Assembly (NCBI RefSeq): GCF_003856525.1 | Contig: NZ_RJVQ01000001.1 | Location: 248,001 to 312,000 of the forward strand | Reading direction: 5' to 3' | From: Vibrio viridaestus | GTDB taxonomy: Bacteria > Pseudomonadota > Gammaproteobacteria > Enterobacterales > Vibrionaceae | DNA: 64,000 bases | Shown: piece by piece, positions 53,817 to 62,609 of the stretch | How the letters are laid out: each line of letters opens with the position of its first letter | Position numbering within the stretch: the first letter of the stretch is position 1 | Position numbers and translations under genes: made by a program | The notes under the pieces: generated by a model | Database searches by the model: none | What the model saw: the letters and a program-made list of their open reading frames with translations, nothing else | Told to the model about the DNA's origin: nothing

Positions 53817-55343
53817 ATGAGTAAAGAAAAAGACCAAACATCCAAGTTATTCTCTTTCTTCTTCACGACAATTGGTTTTATTCTGATTGTTTTCGTTGCG
53901 TATTTCAGCTTTACCCACAAAGCAAATACTGAATCAAAATTCGTCTATGATCGTTTCAATCATATGCTCAAAGAATTTGATAAAAGTTACCATAACTCAC
54001 TAGAAAAATTCGCCCATAGTGAAAGCTGTACAACATTTTTAGTTCAAGCCAATAATGTCATTTTATCTAGCTCTCATATCCGAAGTATCGGACTCGTAGA
54101 AAATGGCATAATTACTTGCAATACCATATCTGGGAAAAGCGCGATTCCTCTTGAAGACACTCTTGATATGGGGAATAAAACCGTAGAAATAACCTTCGTA
54201 AAACAAAAAATTCGTTCGACGTTTAACAGCGATCATTCTGGTTTAATTGTTGTGCATTTTGGGCTAGGTAATGAAAGTATTGTCGGATTTGTATTACATC
54301 CTAAGGAAATAACTGAGGCCCTTCGTAATACCAACAGCGATTTTAGTAATTTTATTCGAATCAAGAATACGATTATCAGTCCAGACGGAATGAGTTGGAT
54401 CGCTGAACCCAAAGATATCGTTGTGGAAAGCCAGCAAACATCCCTTTTCAGCACGGGCTATTACTACTCACTTATGTCCTTCTCCACTTTTCTAGTCCGA
54501 GATTATGGTTATATTCTATTCCTCTGGCTGTTCGCTGGTGTTGCAATAGCCAACCATTTATATCGATATCTATCTAATGTCGATCTGCTGACTCTCAAAA
54601 TTCAAGTTGGTATTCGACGTCATGAATTTATACCTTATCTGCAACCTCTATTTGATCGTTCAGGGTTTATGATTGGCGCTGAGGTATTAGTGCGTTGGAA
54701 ACGAAATGGGGAGATTCTTTCACCCTATCACTTTATCGACCGAGCAGAACATACAGGACAAATCAAGGAGATTACCACGCATTTGATGGTAGAGGTTGCC
54801 AGTAAGTTAAAGCTATACAACCAAAATCATCGATCGATTCCTTTACATATCGGCTTCAATGCTTCTGCCGTTCAGTTTTCTGATGACATGTTGTTAAACG
54901 ACTGTCGCCAGTTCCAGCGAGAACTAGAAGGGCAAAATTACAGCCTGGTGATTGAGATTACCGAGCGATTGGAGTTACCCGGAGAATCGATTTACATACA
55001 GAAGATAAACGCGCTAAAAGAAGAAAATGTATTAATTGCTTTGGATGACTTTGGTACTGGACATTGCTCGCTAAAGTATTTACATCAAATGGACGTAGAT
55101 TATCTAAAAGTTGATCGGAGTTATGTGAAGGCCATTAATAGTTCTAATTACCGTATAGAGTTATTGGATAATGTTATTGACCTAGCGCAGCGGCTTAACG
55201 TCGAAACGATTGCTGAAGGTGTTGAGACCGAAGCCCAAGAGCAATATTTAAGAGACAAGAACGTAACGTTGTATCAGGGATATCTTTATGAAAAACCTAT
55301 ATCGATTGAAGAGTTCATAGACAAGTACATTAAGACAAGTTAA
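53817..55343 (+). CDS. CSS-motif, EAL-domain cyclic-di-GMP phosphodiesterase
   Basis: A 508-residue inner-membrane phosphodiesterase. An N-terminal TM (about 10-30) and one near 225-245 bracket a periplasmic domain with cysteines near 65 and 100 (SESCTTF, ITCNTISGKS). The EAL domain has all catalytic motifs: EVLVRW near 289, EITE, DDFGTG near 410, LKVDRSY, AEGVETEAQ, YQGY. Same architecture as the protein at 906-2480. Its last four bases overlap the convergent modD gene. Confidence 0.93.
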   Translation: MSKEKDQTSKLFSFFFTTIGFILIVFVAYFSFTHKANTESKFVYDRFNHMLKEFDKSYHNSLEKFAHSESCTTFLVQANNVILSSSHIRSIGLVENGIITCNTISGKSAIPLEDTLDMGNKTVEITFVKQKIRSTFNSDHSGLIVVHFGLGNESIVGFVLHPKEITEALRNTNSDFSNFIRIKNTIISPDGMSWIAEPKDIVVESQQTSLFSTGYYYSLMSFSTFLVRDYGYILFLWLFAGVAIANHLYRYLSNVDLLTLKIQVGIRRHEFIPYLQPLFDRSGFMIGAEVLVRWKRNGEILSPYHFIDRAEHTGQIKEITTHLMVEVASKLKLYNQNHRSIPLHIGFNASAVQFSDDMLLNDCRQFQRELEGQNYSLVIEITERLELPGESIYIQKINALKEENVLIALDDFGTGHCSLKYLHQMDVDYLKVDRSYVKAINSSNYRIELLDNVIDLAQRLNVETIAEGVETEAQEQYLRDKNVTLYQGYLYEKPISIEEFIDKYIKTS

Positions 55344-56176
55344 CTGCCCGTACCTCCAGTTAGCTGTGTTTTGATTCTTTTAGGCTGAGCGTAGTATGGC
55401 GTTGATGTCACCAGAATATCGGCACCTGAGGAAACGAAATCACTCACATTTCGCAAAGTAATATCAGTATAAACGGCAAGCTTAGTTTTGAATCCTTCCC
55501 AATTAACAAACTGCTTACACACAGCTACATCATAGGCAGAAAATTGATTGAGCTGTATTATTTCAGCGCCACTACGAATCCAACGTTTTGCTTCATCAAT
55601 AGAGTGTACTTCGACGGACGTTCTGTATTCAGGTGCACTATGGGACAGATAATCAATGACTTCTTGTTCCGTTCGATTGAAGAACTGTCTGTGTTCAGAA
55701 AAAATAAGTAAGCTATCCGAAAACCCGAGCCGGTGCATTATTGCTCCCCCAGCCCGAACGGCTTTGACTGACAGAGCTTTCGTAAAAGGAATTTGTTTAC
55801 GACTGCAGGCAACTGTAACGCCATCAGCAGCTCTTACCAATTCAGAGGTATAAGATGCGACACCACTCATCCACTCCATTAGTGTCTGCGCTACCTTCCA
55901 AACAGTGAACAACTCTCCAATCCCACCTGAAATGGTGAGAATTGGTTCTCCCGCCTGAATAAAATCCCCAGACCGCGCATGAATCTCTACTTGAAGATCT
56001 TTGAGCATTGCCATTCTCGCGGATTCTTCCACGCCACATAGTGACATATCTTTCTCTGCACTAAAAACCATGGAGGCTGTACTGTACCCGATTAAAAGAG
56101 AGGTTGTGAAATCGCCATAAGGCGCTTCTTTGAATAGAAGCGTCTGAATTTCAGCATCAGAGAGAACGCAATCCAT
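55340..56176 (-). CDS. modD: ModD, quinolinate phosphoribosyltransferase-like protein
   Basis: A 278-residue protein similar to NadC (quinolinate phosphoribosyltransferase) but of the ModD branch, found in molybdate transport clusters. Motifs include PYGDFTTSLLIGYST, TVACSRKQIPFTKALSVKAV and GGAIMHRLGFSDSLLIF. Its exact role in molybdenum metabolism is not established. It ends in a 4-base overlap with the convergent EAL gene. The molbindin at 49125 is the only other Mo gene visible. Confidence 0.85.
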   Translation of the reverse strand: MDCVLSDAEIQTLLFKEAPYGDFTTSLLIGYSTASMVFSAEKDMSLCGVEESARMAMLKDLQVEIHARSGDFIQAGEPILTISGGIGELFTVWKVAQTLMEWMSGVASYTSELVRAADGVTVACSRKQIPFTKALSVKAVRAGGAIMHRLGFSDSLLIFSEHRQFFNRTEQEVIDYLSHSAPEYRTSVEVHSIDEAKRWIRSGAEIIQLNQFSAYDVAVCKQFVNWEGFKTKLAVYTDITLRNVSDFVSSGADILVTSTPYYAQPKRIKTQLTGGTGS

Positions 56177-56291
56177 TTAATATCATCCTCGATTGGATAT
56201 ATTGAAATTAAGTCACACTTACTTCTTTGAAAGGATAGTTGATATTAAACAGATTGCTTCTTTACTGAATGAATTTTCGAATTTATTCAAA

Positions 56292-56310
56292 GTAGCCAGA
56301 AACAGGCTAC
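56292..56310 (-). terminator. Weak terminator-like hairpin overlapping the glycerate kinase stop codon
   Basis: On the minus strand GTAGCC-TGTTTCT-GGCTAC includes the TAG stop codon and is followed by TTTGAATAAATT. Confidence 0.4.
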
Positions 56311-57440
56311 AGAGATATTTTAAGTAGAGCTGCAATATTTTTTGCGCACAAATAAATATTCTTATCCGCTTCTTTAAGTGCCATATCTAACTCGACAGCT
56401 CTGGGAACAACACTAAATACGCTATCAATACCGTGCTCGTGAACGACACCACAGTCATAAGTTAACGCTCCCGCTATACCGATAACAGGAATATCAAACT
56501 GCTTTGCCACTTTTGCAACACCAATCGGTGTTTTACCGTAAATCGTCTGGCTATCAATACGGCCTTCACCAGTAATGACCAAATCTGTGTCATGCATAGC
56601 TTGTGCAAGAGCAACCGCTTCTATGACAATGTCCACGCCCGGTTTTAAAACGGCACCGCATAAACCAGCTAAACATCCACCAAGCCCGCCAGCTGCACCG
56701 GCACCCGCCAGATGAATAATATCTTCGTTTGTTGTTTCTTTCACCTTTTGACCAAAGTGCAAAAGATTCGCGTCTAGCTGAGTGATCATATCATCGGTTG
56801 CCCCTTTCTGCGGCCCAAAGACCGCCGATGCCCCTTTTGGTCCGCAAAGAGGATTATCAACATCACAAGCAACCTCAAACGTCACCTTTGCTAACCGAGG
56901 ATCCAATCCCTTAAGATCAATATCAGCCAGTTCATCTATCGCACCACCGCCAGGTCCTATTGATTCACCTCTCTGGTTCAAGAGCTTAGCGCCCAAAGCT
57001 TGCAGCATTCCACAGCCAGCATCATTTGTCGCACTGCCACCAATACCGAGAATTATCTTATCAACACCTCGATCAAGTGCCGCTAATATCAGCTCGCCAG
57101 TACCATAAGTAGAGGTAATTAGAGGATTTCGCTCACTGGGTTGAACTAAATGAATTCCAGATGCTGCAGCCATTTCGATAACAGCCGTTTTTCCATTTCC
57201 AGAGAGTCCCCAAAAGCTTTCTACTAATCGACCTAGTGGATCGGTTACTGTTACGGACTCAAGTGATCCTCCGGTCGCATCAATTATTGACTGAACGGTC
57301 CCTTCTCCACCATCGGCCATAGGAACTTTTACGTACTCGGCCTCGGGGAAAACTTCTTTAAAGCCATTTTCTATAGACTCGGCAACTTCCATTGCAGTCA
57401 GACTTTCTTTAAAGGAATCTGGGGCTATGACAATTTTCAT
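56307..57440 (-). CDS. Glycerate kinase (GarK/GlxK type)
   Basis: A 377-residue cytoplasmic kinase that phosphorylates D-glycerate with ATP. The start KIVIAPDSFKESLTAMEVAE is the family signature; GIGGSATNDAGCGMLQALG and DLVITGEGRIDSQTIYGKTP are further conserved blocks. GarK enzymes finish glucarate/galactarate and glyoxylate pathways; here it stands near the sigma-54-controlled polyol operon but on its own. ATG 57440 follows AAGGACG. Confidence 0.92.
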   Translation of the reverse strand: MKIVIAPDSFKESLTAMEVAESIENGFKEVFPEAEYVKVPMADGGEGTVQSIIDATGGSLESVTVTDPLGRLVESFWGLSGNGKTAVIEMAAASGIHLVQPSERNPLITSTYGTGELILAALDRGVDKIILGIGGSATNDAGCGMLQALGAKLLNQRGESIGPGGGAIDELADIDLKGLDPRLAKVTFEVACDVDNPLCGPKGASAVFGPQKGATDDMITQLDANLLHFGQKVKETTNEDIIHLAGAGAAGGLGGCLAGLCGAVLKPGVDIVIEAVALAQAMHDTDLVITGEGRIDSQTIYGKTPIGVAKVAKQFDIPVIGIAGALTYDCGVVHEHGIDSVFSVVPRAVELDMALKEADKNIYLCAKNIAALLKISL

Positions 57441-57790
57441 TTCACGTCCTTATGTTCCGCTAGAGCATTGAATTTTCAATATAGCAATATAACTGGACGG
57501 TTTGTAGATTATTTATCCAATCAAGACTTTTGCGTCTCACATGATCAATATTCAGCTTGCGTGCGATTAGAGATAATAAAAAATAGGTAGAAATAACAAT
57601 GAAGGTAACTCTGTTAAAAGTTGAAATGGAATGGGATAAAGCAGTAATCATTGGTCAACGACAGTTAACTCTGTAATTAAATTTCAGTATTAGTTACAAA
57701 TTTATAGAACGCAGAAACTCTATCGAGGTTATATCGAGGAGAGCTCATCATCATTATATAACTCCCCCCATTCAATTTTAGAACTTAAGT
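57441..57790. other. Gene-free region between glycerate kinase and the tandem small ORFs
   Basis: I find no ORF with a ribosome site. A 63-codon minus-strand frame at 57460-57651 has no Shine-Dalgarno sequence or family match. Confidence 0.4.
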
Positions 57791-57967
57791 TTACGCGCTT
57801 AACGTCAGATTTCCCGCCGTGTGCTGAGCAATGAAACTTAATATTCCTTCTTGCTCTGAAGGTTTTCCTAAAGATTTGTGTGCAAAACCAAATTTCTGAG
57901 AATCTACCAGTTTCGCTCTGCACGAGTCATTAAGGTTAGAGATACTACAGGTTAATTTGATCAACAT
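57791..57967 (-). CDS. Putative 58-residue protein, second of a tandem pair
   Basis: A short ORF (MLIKLTCSISNLNDSCRAKL at the start, ending NLTLSA) with an AGAGGAG sequence about ten bases before ATG. Not recognised. It follows the 56-residue ORF by 30 bases. A different frame over the same DNA (GTG start, 57729-57923, 64 codons) is an alternative. Confidence 0.45.
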   Translation of the reverse strand: MLIKLTCSISNLNDSCRAKLVDSQKFGFAHKSLGKPSEQEGILSFIAQHTAGNLTLSA

Positions 57968-57997
57968 GATATTTTGACTCCTCTCATATCGACTAGC

Positions 57998-58168
57998 TTA
58001 AGCGATCTCTGGTCGAAGAAAAAACTTGCCAAATGAGAGCGTTGAACGTTTTACAGGTTTGGCAACTTTATTTGCTTTGCCAGATGTGGGACGGTTAGCG
58101 ACTTCATTTCCTGTTTGGTAAAAAGGACTATCGAAGTTAAAAACGCTGTATTTATATTGGGTAAACAT
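57998..58168 (-). CDS. Putative 56-residue basic protein, first of a tandem pair
   Basis: A short ORF with a strong ribosome site GTAGGAGTTCAAT before ATG 58168. The product starts MFTQYKYSVFNFDSPFYQTG and its second half is rich in Lys, Ser and Arg. Not recognised. It is divergent from the sigma-54 activator and followed by a second small ORF on the same strand. Confidence 0.5.
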   Translation of the reverse strand: MFTQYKYSVFNFDSPFYQTGNEVANRPTSGKANKVAKPVKRSTLSFGKFFLRPEIA

Positions 58169-58502
58169 ATTGAACTCCTACTTTTTGTAATTTTATTTCA
58201 GTTTGTGGTGATATTTTAGACACCAGTCACATAACTTGCAATAAATATTGTAATTTATTTTTAAATGAAATTTTTATTTCATAAATATCACCTAGATACA
58301 GCTATTCAGTTGGTCGCTTGAAAGGTAATTTCGAAAAGAAGTGAATAAAATCAGTCTTGAAGCACACAATTAACACCATCCCTCATTCGAACGTCAATTG
58401 AGGGAAATCAATCACAAAATAGGTAAGTCAAACATAGGTAGAATAGGTCATAATCTGGGCACCCGATACGTTTCCCTTCCTACATCTCTGAAAAGGCCAA
58501 AC
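58169..58502. promoter_or_regulatory. Divergent region between the small ORFs and the sigma-54 activator
   Basis: About 330 bases, AT-rich, with the perfect dyad ATGAAAT-TTTT-ATTTCAT at 58265-58282. No TGTAAA-N5-TTTACA box like that at 60618 is obvious. Confidence 0.35.
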
Positions 58503-60503
58503 ATGTTTAACGATAAACCAAATTTCAATGTTACTTATGATGATATCGAAGGTCTTCCTGGAAATGAGGATATTGAGGAGTTTAATTGTCGGCTTTGGAA
58601 AGGTTGGAAAAAGTTCTTGCAACATGAAAGCCCGAGCGAAATTCGCCCTTCTATTTTATTGTCTTGGCAACGATCGAGAAACGCAAACGTAGACCCTAAT
58701 CAATTCAGTTATACCTATGTGAGTAAAGCCGAATTGAAGGATATTCTGCAAGCTCAGAAAGAGCTTATTAACGTCGCTCAGGGAATCATGGATAACTTGC
58801 TCGCATTTAATCCTCATGGACATATAAACCTGACTAACTCAGGTGGAGTGACTCTGGCGTACTGTGGATTAGATTTAACGCCTGTCGGCAGTATTCTTAC
58901 CGAAGATATTTTAGGTACGAACAGCACAGCGAGGTGCTTAATTGAAAACCGCTTGGTTTACACAGCGAGCGGAGAAAACTGGAAACTCGGTTTACGAGAA
59001 CGAAACCAGCATTGTGCTGCGGCACCCATACGGAATAATGAGGGAGAGCTGATTGGTGTATTAACTCTCACTGGGACTCGTGGAGAATTTAATAAGCACA
59101 CTCTTGGCACAGTAAAAGCCGCAGCGGAAGCAATTGAGCAACAACTGATTTTACGCCAACTACTCGCCGAGCAACGCTCGATACTAGAGACATTGAATGA
59201 AGGTGTCATTGTTACTGATAGAAATGGCTTAATAAAAACAGCAAACCGCTACGCAAACCAAATCTTTTTTGGCAAAAACCTAATTGGTACACATATAGAT
59301 CGAATTCTCAGCCCAGAAGATACTGAGTTAATGTTAATGTCTCCTTGCAATGATCGTGAAGTTGTCTTTATTCCTGCGCCTAATCAGCGCATATCTTGCT
59401 TAATTTCACTCATGCAAACGCCTGACGGTGGCAGAGTCCTCTCACTAAGAGAAAATAAACGCATTCAGGCTATAACTCGCAGAGTGATGGGTGCTGGTGC
59501 AACTTATACCTTCAACCAAATTATCGGCCAATCGAAAAAGCTCGTCAGCACCATTACACAGGCACAATCTTGTAGCCGAGCCGAAAGCACAGTATTGCTA
59601 ACAGGAGAAAGTGGAACGGGTAAAGAGCTGTTTGCGCAAGCCATCCACAACGCCAGCAGTCGTTGCAATGGCCCTTTCATAGCCGTTAACTGTGGTGCCA
59701 TTCCTCGCGATCTTGTGCAGAGTGAACTTTTTGGGTATGTCAGTGGCGCCTATACTGGTGCTAGAAGTGGTGGAGCACCTGGAAAGTTTGAGTTAGCCGA
59801 AGGCGGAACACTATTTCTAGATGAGATTGGAGAAATGCCATTAGAAGCACAAACCAGTTTATTGCGTGTTTTACAAGAAAACGAAGTGATACGAATCGGG
59901 TCATCAAAGCCCTTCAAATTGAACGTCCGAATTATTGCTGCAACCAACTGTGACTTATTGGATATGGTGGATCACCACTCATTTCGTAGAGATTTATATT
60001 ACCGCTTAAACGTAATTTCTATCATTATTCCCGCGCTCAGGGATCGCAAAGAAGACATACAATCCTTGATTGAGTTTTTTGCTGACCGAATTTGTAATAA
60101 TCTCAAACGGATAAGCCCCACTTTTTCTTCCGAAGCGATGGAATCTATGCTGGATTATCCATGGCCGGGAAATGTACGAGAACTAGAGAATATCGTTGAA
60201 CGAATACTTAATCTGACTACGGGTTTAACAATTAGACTTCAGGACCTCCCACCTGAATTAACCCAAGAAAACTCGCCAAACAATATGAATTTGGTGGATC
60301 TGAAACGATCTCAAAAAACATCTATTTTAGATACTTCAAATTATATTAATTTAGAGGCTCAAGAAAGAGCACATATTATTACTATTATGATTAAGAACCA
60401 AGGTAATATTAGAAAGAGTTCACAAGATCTTGGTATTTCACGCCCAAGCCTCTACAGTAAATTAAAAAAATGGGCAATTAATTTGGAGCAATTCAGAAAT
60501 TAA
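58503..60503 (+). CDS. Sigma-54-dependent enhancer-binding activator (AcoR-like: GAF-PAS-AAA+-Fis)
   Basis: A protein of about 666 residues. An N-terminal GAF-like domain (GVTLAYCGLDLTPVGSILTE) is followed by a PAS region (ILETLNEGVIVTDRNGLIKT), a complete AAA+ sigma-54 domain (Walker A GESGTGKE, GAFTGA loop seen as GAYTGA, Walker B GGTLFLDEIGEM) and a Fis-type HTH (NIRKSSQDLGISRPSLYSKL). I chose ATG 58503 (AAGG upstream); the frame is open from TTG 58398. It precedes the NCS1-iolG operon, which has a -24/-12 promoter, and very probably activates it. Confidence 0.92.
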   Translation: MFNDKPNFNVTYDDIEGLPGNEDIEEFNCRLWKGWKKFLQHESPSEIRPSILLSWQRSRNANVDPNQFSYTYVSKAELKDILQAQKELINVAQGIMDNLLAFNPHGHINLTNSGGVTLAYCGLDLTPVGSILTEDILGTNSTARCLIENRLVYTASGENWKLGLRERNQHCAAAPIRNNEGELIGVLTLTGTRGEFNKHTLGTVKAAAEAIEQQLILRQLLAEQRSILETLNEGVIVTDRNGLIKTANRYANQIFFGKNLIGTHIDRILSPEDTELMLMSPCNDREVVFIPAPNQRISCLISLMQTPDGGRVLSLRENKRIQAITRRVMGAGATYTFNQIIGQSKKLVSTITQAQSCSRAESTVLLTGESGTGKELFAQAIHNASSRCNGPFIAVNCGAIPRDLVQSELFGYVSGAYTGARSGGAPGKFELAEGGTLFLDEIGEMPLEAQTSLLRVLQENEVIRIGSSKPFKLNVRIIAATNCDLLDMVDHHSFRRDLYYRLNVISIIIPALRDRKEDIQSLIEFFADRICNNLKRISPTFSSEAMESMLDYPWPGNVRELENIVERILNLTTGLTIRLQDLPPELTQENSPNNMNLVDLKRSQKTSILDTSNYINLEAQERAHIITIMIKNQGNIRKSSQDLGISRPSLYSKLKKWAINLEQFRN

Positions 60504-60616
60504 ACCATAAATACGAAACTTCGCCGCTTCTTAGCCCAGCGTTACTAACACCCCAAAAAATATATCATAAAATGCTGTTTATAAAATATTTTCCATACAA
60601 AGACACGCAGGATACA

Positions 60617-60664
60617 GTGTAAAATATCTTTACATGTCACTTTACATGTAAAGATATTTTACAC
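60617..60664 (+). promoter_or_regulatory. Upstream activator site: two TGTAAA-N5-TTTACA boxes in a 20-bp perfect inverted repeat
   Basis: GTGTAAAATATCTTTACATG (60617-60636) is mirrored by its exact reverse complement at 60645-60664. Each arm holds TGTAAA-N5-TTTACA (60618-60634 and 60647-60663), with a TTTACATGTAAA palindrome at the junction. It lies about 50-100 bases above the sigma-54 promoter. Confidence 0.75.
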
Positions 60665-60714
60665 AATTCCATTTTATTCATGAGTTCCCTATCACATAAA
60701 AGCCCTTTTATTAT

Positions 60715-60730
60715 TGGCATACCTTTTGCC
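60715..60730 (+). promoter_or_regulatory. Sigma-54 (-24/-12) promoter of the NCS1-iolG operon
   Basis: TGGCAT-ACCTT-TTGCC matches TGGCAC-N5-TTGCW with the essential GG and GC correctly spaced; the start codon of the permease is 137 bases downstream. Confidence 0.8.
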
Positions 60731-60866
60731 TTAATTAAATAAGTAAAAATCAAAGTTAGGAATATAAACAAGGAGAAGAAATATCCTTCTAACAACCTAA
60801 ATAACAATATTTATATAAATCGAATTTTTATTTTCTAATAACGTAAAACATTGAGGGAATCTAATC

Positions 60867-62573
60867 ATGAGTGATACAACAATTGATACTCCGGTTACCG
60901 ACTCCATAACAACCTCTGCAGAAGAATCCGCAGATAAACCGATAGAAAACCGAAACCTTTTAGGCGCAGGACACTTTATTGGTGCTTTCTCCGGCGAACA
61001 CGTCGCAGGTACTGAATTCGTGTTCGGCGTGACTTTTGTTATGTGGGGAGCTCAGGCATTTGATGTCGTGGTTGGCTTGGTTTTGGGTAATATCATGGCC
61101 GTCCTCTGCTGGGGTTTGTTATGTGCTCCTGTTGCAACAAAAACAAGGCTCAGTCTATATGCCTTACTCGAAAAAGTCTGTGGGCCAAAATTCTGCAGTT
61201 TATTTAATTTGATCAACGGACTTTCATTCTTGTTGTGTGGAGCCGCGATGATCACGGTATCCGCTTCAGCAATGCGTGTTCTGTTTGGAATGCAGAACAA
61301 CACAGCGTGGTACCCACAATCAATTGGCTTTGTTGTTCTCGCCTGCTGTATTGGCATGATAGTCGTTTACCTCGCTGTCGCTGGTTTTAAACGCTTATCT
61401 CAATTTGCGAGTATTTGTGCGCCTTGGTTAACCCTATGCTTTGTCCTTGGCGGTATGCTAGCGTTCCCCTATTTAGCATACGTAACTCTTGGTCAAGACT
61501 CGGTATCGTTATCTCAAATCCCAAGTATTGCACGTGAGTTTGTTTGGACTGGAGTTACGCCTGATGGCAGACCATCACTGTCAATGTGGCAAATCGCAGC
61601 GTTTGCTTGGGGCTGCAACCTTCCATTCCATCTTTCAATGGGTGATATGAGTATACTGCGCTTTGCCCGCAAAAGTTGGTACGGCTTTTTTTCCGCGTTC
61701 GGCATGTTTATTGGTCACACAATGGCTTGGTGCATGGCTGGCTTAATGGGTGCCCTAGCGGCGACGGCTCTACAGAAAAACATTCTGACTATCGACTCTG
61801 GAGACGTTGCTTATCAAGCTTTGGGATATATCGGTATTCTGGCTGTTCTTTTGGCTGGCTGGACAACATCCAACCCATCTTTCTACCGAGCTGGTGTTGC
61901 ATTTCAGGCGTTAACTGGTAGCAATTCCAGAACTAAAACGACTGTTGTGGCGGGCATCATCGGAATGGTTATTGGGTGCTTTCCATTTGTTTTCCAATAC
62001 TGGATGCCTCTACTTGCATACGTCAATCTGTTGAGTCTACCGATTGGGGGAATTTTAGTCGCAGAGTTTTTCATTCTGCCTAAACTTAATATTGCACGTT
62101 GCTGGAATGAAATTAAAGGTCAGCGCTTGAGCAAACCAGCGGCTGTGACATGGGGGCTTACAGTTGTACTCTCATACAGTGCAGTGCTAAGCGGTATGAT
62201 TGATCTTTTCTATGCATTTATTCCTGCTTTTGTGTTCGCTCTCGTACTCTACTTAGTGATGGTCAAAATGGAAGCAAGCCATATAACAAGTGATCAGGAA
62301 ACACTTTATATCGCGCCTCCTTTCGATCCATCAGATGTTGAAGAGCAAGAAGAAAACCAAGCACACCAAGTTCCATTTGACATCAAATTGTCTAAGTGGA
62401 TTGCCATCGCAGCATTAATCGTTATGGCCTATATGGGTATCAGAGCGTTTAATTTCCATGGCAATTTTGTTAACGAACTAGCGGACTTCAAAACCGCAGT
62501 ACTAATACCAACAATCATTTATTTCTGTTCAGCCCTTTATCACGTCGTTAAATCCGATACAGGTGAAGAATAG
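60867..62573 (+). CDS. NCS1-family (purine-cytosine permease-like) transporter
   Basis: A 568-residue inner-membrane protein with about 12 hydrophobic segments between residues 35 and 450 plus two more near 505-565. GHFIGAFSGEHVAGTEFVFG and ALGYIGILAVLLAGWTTSNP fit NCS1 permeases, which import nucleobases, hydantoins and related compounds. Here it opens an operon with an iolG paralogue and a sugar isomerase, so the cargo may be a cyclitol or related polyol; this is inference. ATG 60867 follows TGAGGGAATC. Transcribed from the sigma-54 promoter upstream. Confidence 0.86.
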   Translation: MSDTTIDTPVTDSITTSAEESADKPIENRNLLGAGHFIGAFSGEHVAGTEFVFGVTFVMWGAQAFDVVVGLVLGNIMAVLCWGLLCAPVATKTRLSLYALLEKVCGPKFCSLFNLINGLSFLLCGAAMITVSASAMRVLFGMQNNTAWYPQSIGFVVLACCIGMIVVYLAVAGFKRLSQFASICAPWLTLCFVLGGMLAFPYLAYVTLGQDSVSLSQIPSIAREFVWTGVTPDGRPSLSMWQIAAFAWGCNLPFHLSMGDMSILRFARKSWYGFFSAFGMFIGHTMAWCMAGLMGALAATALQKNILTIDSGDVAYQALGYIGILAVLLAGWTTSNPSFYRAGVAFQALTGSNSRTKTTVVAGIIGMVIGCFPFVFQYWMPLLAYVNLLSLPIGGILVAEFFILPKLNIARCWNEIKGQRLSKPAAVTWGLTVVLSYSAVLSGMIDLFYAFIPAFVFALVLYLVMVKMEASHITSDQETLYIAPPFDPSDVEEQEENQAHQVPFDIKLSKWIAIAALIVMAYMGIRAFNFHGNFVNELADFKTAVLIPTIIYFCSALYHVVKSDTGEE

Positions 62574-62609
62574 TTTTTATCCAATTACGTTAAACCAGGA
62601 GTACGTAAA

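Noticed and set aside
57460-57651. 63-codon minus-strand frame upstream of glycerate kinase
   Set aside because: No ribosome site and no recognisable sequence.
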